Part shown: piece after piece, positions 1 through 4,798 of the stretch | How positions within the stretch are numbered: the stretch's first letter is position 1 | Layout of the letters: every line of letters starts with the position of its first letter | Origin: Roseobacter sp. | GTDB lineage: Bacteria > Pseudomonadota > Alphaproteobacteria > Rhodobacterales > Rhodobacteraceae | NCBI GenBank assembly: GCA_024636425.1 | Contig: JAGXHB010000118.1 | Span: forward strand, 1-5,947 | DNA: 5,947 nucleotides | Reading direction: 5' to 3' | Notes under the pieces: model-generated | Seen by the model: only the letters and a program-made list of their open reading frames with translations | Databases searched by the model: none | What the model was told of the DNA's origin: nothing | Program-made: the position numbers and the translations under genes

Positions 1-6
1 CTTGCG

Positions 7-606
7 TCAGGCCGCTTTTGCAGCGTCCGAAGGCTTGAGCGCGTCAATGGCCTGATGCGCGGATGCGATTGTGCCTTCGGCGTCGGTTGCCAGCGCGTCG
101 GCGGAAATCACGGTGACATCATCCATGCCCATGAACCCCAGTACGGTCTTGAGGTAGGGTGTGTTGAAATCCATTGGGGCACCGACGGGTGTACCGCCCG
201 ATGCCATGGCGATGATCACGCGCTTGCCTTTAACCAGACCTTCGGGACCGGCTTCGGTATAGCGGAAGGTCACGCCGACGCGGGCGACCAGATCAATCCA
301 TGCTTTCAGCGAGGCAGGGATGCTGAAGTTGTACACAGGTGCACCGATCACGATGGTGTCGGCGGCCATCATCTCGGCAACAAGCTTGTCGGATTCCTTG
401 AGCGCCTCGATCTGTTCGGGGGCGCGTTCGGATTCGGGTGTGACGCGGGCGACGGCCCAGGTGTGGGTGATCTGTGGCAGCGGCTCGTGGGCGAGGTCGC
501 GCACGGTGACGTGGCTGTCGCCAAGCCGCTCGATAATGCGGTCGGTGAGTGCGCGGGTGACGGAATCTTGCGTGTTGGCAGATGAATCGATGCGAAGGAC
601 TGACAT
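7..606 (-). CDS. azoR: FMN-dependent NADH-azoreductase
   Basis: Flavodoxin-fold NAD(P)H quinone/azo reductase of the AzoR family, 199 aa, the usual family length of about 200. These cytoplasmic homodimers bind FMN and reduce quinones and azo compounds by two-electron transfer from NADH, mainly as protection against electrophilic quinones. Seen in the protein: an N-terminal phosphate-binding loop (IDSSA at 6-10, then S15 and T17-R18), the flavin-binding stretch PVYNF at 90-94 followed by IPASLKAWID and an RVGVTFRYTEAGPEGL block at 109-124, and a SGG glycine loop at 136-138. The start at 606 is chosen over an upstream ATG at 666 because the flavodoxin beta-1 strand begins directly at MSVLRID and an AAGGAG ribosome binding site lies about 7 bases upstream; the extra 20 residues of the longer frame have no family character. 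It is divergent from a LysR-type gene, which probably regulates it. The physiological substrate cannot be read from sequence. Confidence 0.93.
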   Translation of the reverse strand: MSVLRIDSSANTQDSVTRALTDRIIERLGDSHVTVRDLAHEPLPQITHTWAVARVTPESERAPEQIEALKESDKLVAEMMAADTIVIGAPVYNFSIPASLKAWIDLVARVGVTFRYTEAGPEGLVKGKRVIIAMASGGTPVGAPMDFNTPYLKTVLGFMGMDDVTVISADALATDAEGTIASAHQAIDALKPSDAAKAA

Positions 607-664
607 GGGGAGGCTCCTTTTCGGGTTGGTTGCTCTGTCCTTTACTTGTGCCTTGCAGGCCCGC

Positions 665-677
665 ACGCAAGTTGCGT
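665..677. promoter_or_regulatory. Dyad in azoR/lysR intergenic region, candidate LysR operator
   Basis: A perfect inverted repeat, ACGCAA-G-TTGCGT, sits in the middle of the 116 bp divergent intergenic region. Further TTGC/GCAA half-sites occur nearby: CTTGC at 652-656 pairs with GCAAG at 667-671 as a second, overlapping dyad, and another TTGC starts at 701. Outer CCCGC (660-664) and GCGGG (682-686) extend the symmetry with a 4 base offset. The dyad does not give a clean T-N11-A LysR box, so assignment to the adjacent regulator rests on position and symmetry. Confidence 0.4.
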
Positions 678-700
678 AAATGCGGGGACGCTGTTCGAAT
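672..700 (+). promoter_or_regulatory. Candidate promoter of the LysR-type regulator gene
   Basis: TTGCGT (672-677) and TCGAAT (695-700) are separated by 17 bases and match the sigma-70 -35 and -10 consensus at 3/6 and 4/6 positions. The -35 element would coincide with the right arm of the 665-677 dyad, a layout that would suit autorepression. The match is weak and other placements are possible. Confidence 0.28.
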
Positions 701-722
701 TTGCACAGGAAGACTGACGAAG

Positions 723-1598
723 GTGGACAACTGGGACGAAATCAAGACGGCATACCATGTGGCGCGCTTGGGCACGGTCAGCGGCGCGGCCGATGCCCTT
801 GGCGTGCATCATGCAACCGTCATCCGGCATATCGACGCGCTTGAGACGCGGCTGTCGGTCAAGTTGTTCCAGCGTCACGCGCGCGGCTACAAGGCAACCG
901 AGGCGGGTGAGGATCTGCTGCGGGTGGCGGATGCGACGAACGACCAGTTCAGCCAGCTTGCCAACAGGATAAAGGGACGTGGCGATTCCGTTTCGGGGGA
1001 TCTGGTGGTCACGTCGCTGATGGAATTGGCGGGCTGGATGACGCCGGTTCTGGTGGCGTTTCAGAAGAAAAACCCTGATGTAACAGTAAGATACCTGACC
1101 GGCGACCGCCTGTTCCGTCTTGAATACGGCGAAGCGCATGTGGCGGTTCGTGCAGGTACAGTGCCGGAACAGCCCGACAACGTGGTGCAGCCGTTTCAGA
1201 CGCTGCGCATCGGTCTTTACGCCCACCGGTCTTATGTCGATGATCACGGCTTGCCCGAAGATGTGGCTGCGTTTGGCGAACACCGTTTCGTCGTACATGA
1301 CGATCTGCAAAACCGCGCGCCGTTCTTTATCTGGCTTCGCAACGTGTTGCCGGAAAAGGCCATGACTTTTCGGTGTCTGGATACCAATGCAATCCGCGAG
1401 GCCGTGCTGAACGGGGCAGGGATCGGGTTCATGGAAATAGCCGACGGAGAAGCGCATCCCGATCTGGTCGAGGTTCTGTCCCCGCTCCCCGAATGGGAAT
1501 CGGCGCTGTGGCTGGTGACGCATGTGGATCTACATCGCACGCCCAAAGTGCAGGCCTTGCTGAAATTCCTCAAAGACCGCGCGAAAGACACGCTTTAA
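723..1598 (+). CDS. LysR-type transcriptional regulator
   Basis: A 291-residue LysR-family DNA-binding regulator, close to the usual length of about 300. The N-terminal winged helix-turn-helix covers roughly residues 5-64: GTVSGAADALGVHHATVIRHIDALE followed by LSVKLFQRHARGYKATEAGE, the standard LTTR pattern. A linker helix follows, and the effector-binding domain runs from about residue 92 (SGDLVVTS) to the C-terminus, with a GAGIGFME segment at 231-238 typical of the second Rossmann subdomain. The GTG start at 723 is preferred because the HTH begins a few residues later and AGGAAG lies at 707-712; the frame stays open further upstream to 582, but that part overlaps azoR and has no family character. 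It is transcribed away from azoR, the classical LTTR-target arrangement, and overlaps the downstream EamA gene by one base, so either or both neighbours may be targets. The co-inducer is unknown; a quinone or other electrophile would fit azoR but is only inference. Confidence 0.9.
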   Translation: MDNWDEIKTAYHVARLGTVSGAADALGVHHATVIRHIDALETRLSVKLFQRHARGYKATEAGEDLLRVADATNDQFSQLANRIKGRGDSVSGDLVVTSLMELAGWMTPVLVAFQKKNPDVTVRYLTGDRLFRLEYGEAHVAVRAGTVPEQPDNVVQPFQTLRIGLYAHRSYVDDHGLPEDVAAFGEHRFVVHDDLQNRAPFFIWLRNVLPEKAMTFRCLDTNAIREAVLNGAGIGFMEIADGEAHPDLVEVLSPLPEWESALWLVTHVDLHRTPKVQALLKFLKDRAKDTL

Positions 1599-2488
1599 TG
1601 CACGCCGGAATGCAGGGCCACCTGGCGATGCTGTTGTTCTCGGCCCTTGTGGCCGGATCGTTTTCGCTTGGGTCGATGGCCGCGAACCTGATTTCGCCCG
1701 CGGCCCTCAATGCGGCGCGCTTCTTGATTGCGACAGTGGTGATTGCCGCCGCAGTGGCAGCCACCGGGGGCGTGCGGCGCGAGGCCTTGCAGGCACCCTG
1801 GCGGTATTTTGTCCTCGGTGGGCTATTCGCGGTCTATTTCGTACTAATGTTCGAGGGGCTCAAGACGGCGCGTCCGGTCAGTGCTGCTGCGGTCTTTACG
1901 CTGACGCCGGTCATCGCTGCCGGGTTTGGTTGGGTGCTGTTGCGTCAGGTCACGACACCGCGCATGGCGCTGGCCCTTGCCATCGGGGCCACTGGCGCAC
2001 TCTGGGTGATTTTTCGCGCCGACTGGAACGCGCTGCGCAGTTTCGAGCTCGGGCGCGGAGAGGCGGTTTATTTCGTCGGCTGTGTCAGTCACGCGCTTTA
2101 TACCCCGATGGTGCGCAAGCTGAACCGGGGTGAGCCCGCTGTCGTCTTTACGCTTGGCACCTTGCTGGGCGGGATGAGCCTGCTTTATCTCTATGGCTGG
2201 CGTGATGTGATTGGCACCGACTGGTTGGCGCTGCCGCCGGTCGTGTGGATCACGATCTTCTATGTCGCGATCTTTGCCTCCAGCGCGACCTTCATCCTTT
2301 TGCAGTTTGCTTCCCTGCGCCTGCCGTCGGCCAAGGTGATGGCCTATACCTACCTGACACCCAGTTGGGTTATCTTGTGGGAAATCGCTTTGGGCAACGG
2401 CACCCCGTCTCCGCTGGTGTTCGGCGGAGTGGCCCTGACCATTCTGGCGCTTTGGCTTTTGCTGCGGGATGACACCGTTAAAAGATAA
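1598..2488 (+). CDS. EamA/DMT-family transporter (ten-helix exporter)
   Basis: An integral membrane protein of 296 aa belonging to the drug/metabolite transporter superfamily with two tandem EamA domains, the usual 10-helix size. Hydrophobic segments fall at about residues 9-29, 35-56, 69-88, 94-115, 122-138, 154-171, 179-199, 213-237, 246-265 and 272-289. The first repeat carries the familiar AARFLIA near residue 40 and SAAAVFTLTPVIAAGFG at 95-111; the second has SATFILLQFASLRLPSAK and a matching AYTYLTPSW at 249-257. The acidic residue that often follows the fourth helix (GE) is replaced by RQ at 116-117. The start at 1598 shares its A with the regulator stop codon (TAATG), indicating translational coupling, and there is only a weak upstream Shine-Dalgarno; an in-frame ATG at 1610 is a less likely alternative. 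Family members export amino acids, metabolites or drugs. Substrate cannot be predicted here. Confidence 0.9.
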   Translation: MHAGMQGHLAMLLFSALVAGSFSLGSMAANLISPAALNAARFLIATVVIAAAVAATGGVRREALQAPWRYFVLGGLFAVYFVLMFEGLKTARPVSAAAVFTLTPVIAAGFGWVLLRQVTTPRMALALAIGATGALWVIFRADWNALRSFELGRGEAVYFVGCVSHALYTPMVRKLNRGEPAVVFTLGTLLGGMSLLYLYGWRDVIGTDWLALPPVVWITIFYVAIFASSATFILLQFASLRLPSAKVMAYTYLTPSWVILWEIALGNGTPSPLVFGGVALTILALWLLLRDDTVKR

Positions 2489-2493
2489 AACTT

Positions 2494-2507
2494 TTCCCGC
2501 GAGGGAA
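2494..2507. other. Small inverted repeat after the EamA gene
   Basis: TTCCC-GCGA-GGGAA forms a 5 bp stem closed by a GNRA-type tetraloop, starting 6 bases after the transporter stop codon. It is followed by CTTTATG rather than a run of T, so it would be at best a weak terminator. Its right arm overlaps the GGAAC of the candidate promoter for the next gene, so the symmetry could be coincidental. Confidence 0.3.
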
Positions 2508-2528
2508 CTTTATGTCGCAGGCTGTGTT
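2504..2528 (+). promoter_or_regulatory. Candidate ECF/EcfG-type promoter for the 25-aa peptide gene
   Basis: GGAAC (2504-2508) is followed after exactly 16 bases by TGTT (2525-2528). The alphaproteobacterial general stress response sigma factor EcfG recognises GGAAC-N16/17-CGTT, so this differs at one base. Transcription would begin around 2535, leaving a leader of about 28 bases before the start codon at 2563. No good sigma-70 promoter is visible in the same gap. Some Rhodobacterales are thought to lack the canonical PhyR/EcfG pathway, in which case another ECF sigma factor could read it. Confidence 0.42.
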
Positions 2529-2562
2529 CTAATCACAGGAAGTTCATAAAGGAAATAAAGAC

Positions 2563-2640
2563 ATGCGTAGCATTATCTATCTGATCGGTTTGATTGTTGT
2601 AGTTCTTGCCATTCTGCGCTTCGCGTTCGGTGTTATCTAA
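2563..2640 (+). CDS. 25-residue single-helix membrane peptide, function unknown
   Basis: A 26-codon frame (with stop TAA) encoding MRSIIYLIGLIVVVLAILRFAFGVI. After a short N-terminus with one Arg, almost the whole peptide is hydrophobic, enough for a single membrane-spanning helix; a second Arg at position 19 near the C-terminal end interrupts it. It has a convincing ribosome binding site, AAGGA at 2549-2553, nine bases before the ATG, a candidate ECF-type promoter upstream and a strong hairpin directly downstream, so it appears to be a self-contained transcription unit. Very short hydrophobic proteins of this look occur in proteobacterial genomes as uncharacterised membrane proteins. It could be a small stress-induced membrane protein, or a type I toxin-like peptide, although no antisense RNA candidate is evident. 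I do not recognise a named family. Confidence 0.65.
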   Translation: MRSIIYLIGLIVVVLAILRFAFGVI

Positions 2641-2653
2641 AGAACTTCGGACC

Positions 2654-2690
2654 CGGCCCTTTCGTGTAAAACCTCGTCGCGAGAGGGCCG
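2654..2690. terminator. Hairpin between convergent genes, probable terminator
   Basis: CGGCCCT (2654-2660) pairs perfectly with AGGGCCG (2684-2690), and the stem continues inward through TTCG (2661-2664) against CGAG (2680-2683) with one G-U pair, giving about 11 bp around a 15 base loop. It lies 13 bases after the stop codon of the 25-aa peptide gene and 22 bases past the stop of the convergent ArsR gene. The bases after it on the + strand, TTGAACTTTC, are only moderately T-rich and there is no T-run on the - strand, so termination is likely but not certain. Confidence 0.5.
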
Positions 2691-2712
2691 TTGAACTTTC
2701 CAGGCCAAGACT

Positions 2713-3069
2713 TCAATCTTCGCGAATTGGTGCAGTATCGCGCAATACAGTGGTCATCTCGGCTGCAAGAAATCTTTCAAAATCATCCAGATTGAGCGGT
2801 TCGAACTGTCCGAACCCCTGCATCCATACGGACGCTTCGCGCATGGCGTGAGGTTCCAGTTTGCACCATTTCAGCCGACCCCGCTTTTCCTGCGTTATCA
2901 GTCCTGCGCGTTCCAGCACCGCAAGATGTTTCGAGATGGCAGCCAATGACATCTCGAACGGCTCAGCCACATCCGTTACAGCCATATCGTCTTCCAGCAG
3001 CATCGCCAGAATGGCGCGGCGCGTCGGGTCGGCGAGGGCCGAGAATATGGCATCCAGCTTCACACTCAT
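2713..3069 (-). CDS. ArsR-family winged-helix repressor
   Basis: A small ArsR/SmtB-superfamily DNA-binding protein, 118 aa, within the family's usual 95-120. It starts with the typical dimerisation and HTH entry FSALADPTRRAILAMLLEDD (9-28), then AVTDVAEPFEMS and the recognition helix LAAISKHLAVLERAGLI at about 42-58, followed by the beta-wing (EKRGRLKWCKLEP). The C-terminal segment WMQGFGQFEPLNLDDFERFL is like that of ArsR proteins usually paired with SRPBCC/AHSA1 genes. The helix-3 CxC metal site of ArsR/SmtB is absent; the only Cys is at position 69, so metal sensing is unlikely. The start at 3069 fits family N-termini, but its AAGGGA is about 14 bases upstream, which is long; an in-frame ATG at 3120 would add 17 residues and has no ribosome binding site. 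No partner gene lies in the window: it is followed by a convergent small gene. Its targets are unknown apart from probable autoregulation. Confidence 0.88.
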   Translation of the reverse strand: MSVKLDAIFSALADPTRRAILAMLLEDDMAVTDVAEPFEMSLAAISKHLAVLERAGLITQEKRGRLKWCKLEPHAMREASVWMQGFGQFEPLNLDDFERFLAAEMTTVLRDTAPIRED

Positions 3070-3134
3070 CAGACTGTCGTAAATCCCTTTTGTAGCCGAT
3101 CTGTGGATCGCCCCTGTCATACCGGATCGAATGG

Positions 3135-3150
3135 TCAACCAAAAGGTTGA
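3135..3150. promoter_or_regulatory. 16-bp dyad, candidate ArsR operator
   Basis: TCAACC-AAAA-GGTTGA is a perfect 6 bp inverted repeat with a 4 base spacer, located 65 bases upstream of the ArsR start codon. On the - strand it would lie just upstream of a TATGAC sequence (3121-3116) that could serve as a -10 element, so binding would block the repressor's own promoter. Short AACC-N4-GGTT type dyads suit ArsR dimers. A second small dyad, CGATC-TGTG-GATCG (3097-3110), lies in the leader and might be an additional site or an RNA hairpin. Confidence 0.45.
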
Positions 3151-3263
3151 ATAACCTACGTGTGAAAATATGGGAGCACTTGGCCGCGATGCTGACAGTT
3201 TGCCGCAGGTCCAGACACGCAAAGTTAATACATTTCAGAGGGTTAGTCTTGCCAACGCCGTTG

Positions 3264-3292
3264 TTGACTCTAATCCGCAGTAAAAGTACCTA
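3264..3292 (+). promoter_or_regulatory. Candidate promoter of the ATP synthase F0 operon
   Basis: TTGACT (3264-3269) matches the sigma-70 -35 consensus at five of six positions. Seventeen bases later is TACCTA (3287-3292), a poor -10 match, as is common for alphaproteobacterial housekeeping promoters. This would place the transcription start near 3299, about 24 bases before the atpI GTG. The -35 element overlaps a GACTC (GANTC) motif at 3266-3270, the CcrM methylation site of many alphaproteobacteria. The rest of the gap, 3151-3263, is AT-richer than its surroundings and shows no further convincing element. Confidence 0.4.
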
Positions 3293-3322
3293 CTGCCCAA
3301 CACATCCGGAAGGGGTTTTGGC

Positions 3323-3652
3323 GTGACCGATCCAGACCAACAGCAGCGACTAAAGCAGCTTGAGGCAAAGATCGAAGCGGCAAAGCGGGCATATGCACCG
3401 AAGCCCCGAGCGGATGAGCACTATTCTCAGGCGTCGTTGGCCTGGCGGATGGTGATTGAACTTTGCGCCGGTCTTGGGATCGGTTTCGGCATCGGGTACA
3501 CGATGGATTGGTTCTTCGGAACACTCCCGTTGTTCATGGTGCTGTTTGTGATGCTGGGCCTTGCGGCGGGGGTAAAGACAATGCTCCGCTCCGCCAAGGA
3601 GATCCAGGAAAAGAAAGTGGCCGATCTGGTCGACGAGGATAAAGGGGCCTGA
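3323..3652 (+). CDS. atpI: AtpI/AtpZ-family F0 assembly protein
   Basis: A 109-residue membrane protein of the AtpI family, first gene of the F0 operon. AtpI is not a stoichiometric subunit; it helps assemble the c-ring and has been linked to Mg2+ supply in some bacteria. Seen: a charged N-terminal helix (about residues 5-30, QQQRLKQLEAKIEAAKRAY), two transmembrane segments (about 42-63 and 68-87) with the glycine-rich LCAGLGIGFGIGYTMDWFFGT characteristic of the family, and a charged C-terminal tail. The GTG start has a strong ribosome binding site, GGAAGGGG at 3308-3315, seven bases upstream. The stop codon is one base from the atpB ATG. The gene position before atpB is the standard one in Rhodobacter-type F0 operons. 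Confidence 0.92.
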   Translation: MTDPDQQQRLKQLEAKIEAAKRAYAPKPRADEHYSQASLAWRMVIELCAGLGIGFGIGYTMDWFFGTLPLFMVLFVMLGLAAGVKTMLRSAKEIQEKKVADLVDEDKGA

Positions 3653-3653
3653 G

Positions 3654-4412
3654 ATGGCAACAGAAGCACAAGGCGAAGAAGCGGGCGGACTGGTTTTCCA
3701 TCCAATGGATCAGTTCATCGTCGAGCCGTTCTTCGGCGATGGTGCCGTTTCGTGGTACACCATCACCAACGCAACTGTCTGGATGGCGCTTGCGGTTCTG
3801 GCAGTCTTTGTTCTCTTGGTGCTGGGCACATCGAAGCGTGCCGTTATACCATCGCGGATGCAGTCGGTAGCCGAAATGGCCTATGGCTTCATTTACAAGA
3901 TGGTCGAAGACATCTGTGGCAAGGAAGGCGTCAAATACTTCCCCTACATCATGACGCTGTTCATGTTCATCGTCTTTGCCAACTTCCTCGGGCTGCTGCC
4001 GATGGCGTTTACACCTACGGCACATATTTCGGTCACGGCAGTGATGGCTTTTGCAGTGTTCTTTGGCGTCACCATTCTGGGTTTCGTCAAGAACGGCGGT
4101 TCTTTCCTGCGCCTGTTCTGGGTGTCGAGCGCGCCGCTCGCGCTGCGCCCTGTTCTGGCGTTGATCGAACTGATTTCCTATTTCGTACGCCCTGTCAGCC
4201 ACTCCATCCGACTGGCAGGCAACATGATGGCCGGTCACGCCGTCATTAAGGTTTTCGCGGGTTTTGCGGCGATTGCCGCGATTGCTCCGGTCTCCGTTCT
4301 GGCGATCACCGCCATGTACGGGCTCGAAGTGCTGGTGTCGTTCATTCAGGCTTATGTCTTTGCGATCCTGACATGCGTTTATCTGAAAGACGCGCTGCAT
4401 CCGCATCACTAA
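3654..4412 (+). CDS. atpB: ATP synthase F0 subunit a
   Basis: Subunit a of the F0 sector, 252 aa, a multi-helix inner membrane protein holding the two proton half-channels beside the c-ring. The conserved SHSIRLAGNMMAGH at 182-195 contains the essential stator arginine R186, equivalent to E. coli R210. By counting from this Arg, the E. coli E219 position is H195 here and the E. coli H245 position is E225 (in MYGLEVLVSFIQAYVF); this His/Glu exchange is the mitochondrial and alphaproteobacterial arrangement. Q232 corresponds to E. coli Q252. Other family marks are PYIMTLFMFIVFANFLGLLP (97-116) and the C-terminal AYVFAILTCVYLKDALHPHH. A ribosome binding site AAGGGG (within the end of atpI) lies about 7 bases before the ATG, and the one-base gap implies coupling with atpI. 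Confidence 0.97.
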   Translation: MATEAQGEEAGGLVFHPMDQFIVEPFFGDGAVSWYTITNATVWMALAVLAVFVLLVLGTSKRAVIPSRMQSVAEMAYGFIYKMVEDICGKEGVKYFPYIMTLFMFIVFANFLGLLPMAFTPTAHISVTAVMAFAVFFGVTILGFVKNGGSFLRLFWVSSAPLALRPVLALIELISYFVRPVSHSIRLAGNMMAGHAVIKVFAGFAAIAAIAPVSVLAITAMYGLEVLVSFIQAYVFAILTCVYLKDALHPHH

Positions 4413-4417
4413 CAACG

Positions 4418-4437
4418 GGGCGGGATGATCCCGCGCC
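4418..4437 (+). other. Intercistronic RNA hairpin between atpB and atpE
   Basis: GCGGGAT (4420-4426) and ATCCCGC (4428-4434) are perfect inverted repeats around a single G, giving in RNA a GC-rich stem of about five pairs with a small loop. GG at 4418-4419 and CC at 4436-4437 can extend it past a bulged G. No T-run follows, so it is not an intrinsic terminator. It sits 24 bases before the AAGGAG of atpE and may mark an mRNA processing or 5' stabilising site. Confidence 0.45.
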
Positions 4438-4473
4438 ACCTATCACCTCAATTCCATTGTAAGGAGAAATGAC

Positions 4474-4710
4474 ATGGAAGGCGAACTCGCACAAATGGGC
4501 CAGTTTATTGGCGCAGGTCTGACAGCATTCGGCATGGGTGGCGCAGCCATCGGTGTGGGCAACGTTGCCGGCAACTACCTCGCAGGCGCATTGCGCAACC
4601 CATCGGCTGCTGCCGGTCAGACTGCTACACTGTTCATCGGCATCGCCTTTGCAGAAGCTCTGGGGATCTTCTCGTTCCTCGTCGCTCTGCTGCTGATGTT
4701 CGCTGTTTAA
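4474..4710 (+). CDS. atpE: ATP synthase F0 subunit c
   Basis: The proteolipid rotor subunit, 78 aa, folded as a helical hairpin that oligomerises into the c-ring and carries protons one at a time. Helix 1 (about residues 8-32) contains the glycine-rich FGMGGAAIGVGNVAG packing motif, the polar loop is R41-N42-P43, and helix 2 (about 50-76) carries the proton-binding carboxylate E61 in IGIAFAEALGIFSFLV. No Na+-binding signature (a Gln in helix 1 plus a Ser-Thr type pair near the carboxylate) is apparent, so it is a proton-type c subunit. The ribosome binding site is ideal: AAGGAG at 4461-4466 with a 7 base spacer, the strongest in this operon, matching the need for about ten or more copies per enzyme. 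It is set apart from its neighbours by gaps of 61 and 88 bases, each with a hairpin. Confidence 0.97.
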   Translation: MEGELAQMGQFIGAGLTAFGMGGAAIGVGNVAGNYLAGALRNPSAAAGQTATLFIGIAFAEALGIFSFLVALLLMFAV

Positions 4711-4738
4711 GCGTCAGACTGACACTTCCTTACGCTTC

Positions 4739-4766
4739 GGACAGCACGCTTTCCAGTGTGCTGTCC
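4739..4766 (+). other. Strong intercistronic RNA hairpin after atpE
   Basis: GGACAGCACGC (4739-4749) pairs with GTGTGCTGTCC (4756-4766) to give an 11 bp stem with one G-U pair and a TTTCCA loop. A smaller dyad, GTCAG-A-CTGAC, precedes it at 4713-4723. The sequence after the stem is AAGGGATTTGAATG with no T-run, so full termination is not expected. It is well placed to protect the 3' end of an atpE transcript or to lower expression of the downstream b-type subunits. Confidence 0.55.
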
Positions 4767-4798
4767 AAGGGATTTGAATGTTCTGACAGGAGGCTATG

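Noticed and set aside
55..585. Open frame on the + strand opposite azoR
   Set aside because: The azoR protein has clear flavodoxin-fold motifs; the opposite frame is a compositional shadow.
642..1523. Long open frame (293 codons) antisense to the LysR-type gene
   Set aside because: The + strand frame has full LysR-family character; the antisense product has no recognisable domain and is a by-product of GC-rich codon use.
1373..1597. N-terminal extension of the EamA gene by 75 codons
   Set aside because: The extension lies inside the LysR-type gene in another frame, is polar and Arg-rich, and the transporter's first helix follows the ATG at 1598.
2494..2507. Intrinsic terminator for the EamA gene
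   Set aside because: Stem is only 5 bp and no T-run follows; kept only as a small inverted repeat.
3199..3230. Second promoter upstream of atpI (TTGCCG with GTTAAT/TTAATA)
   Set aside because: Best spacing is 18-19 bases with weak -35 match, and it is over 90 bases before atpI; TTGACT closer to the gene is a better candidate.
3534..4439. 301-codon open frame antisense to atpI/atpB
   Set aside because: Its product is a low-complexity string rich in Arg, His, Gln and Asp that mirrors the codons of the membrane protein on the other strand. atpB is unambiguous here.
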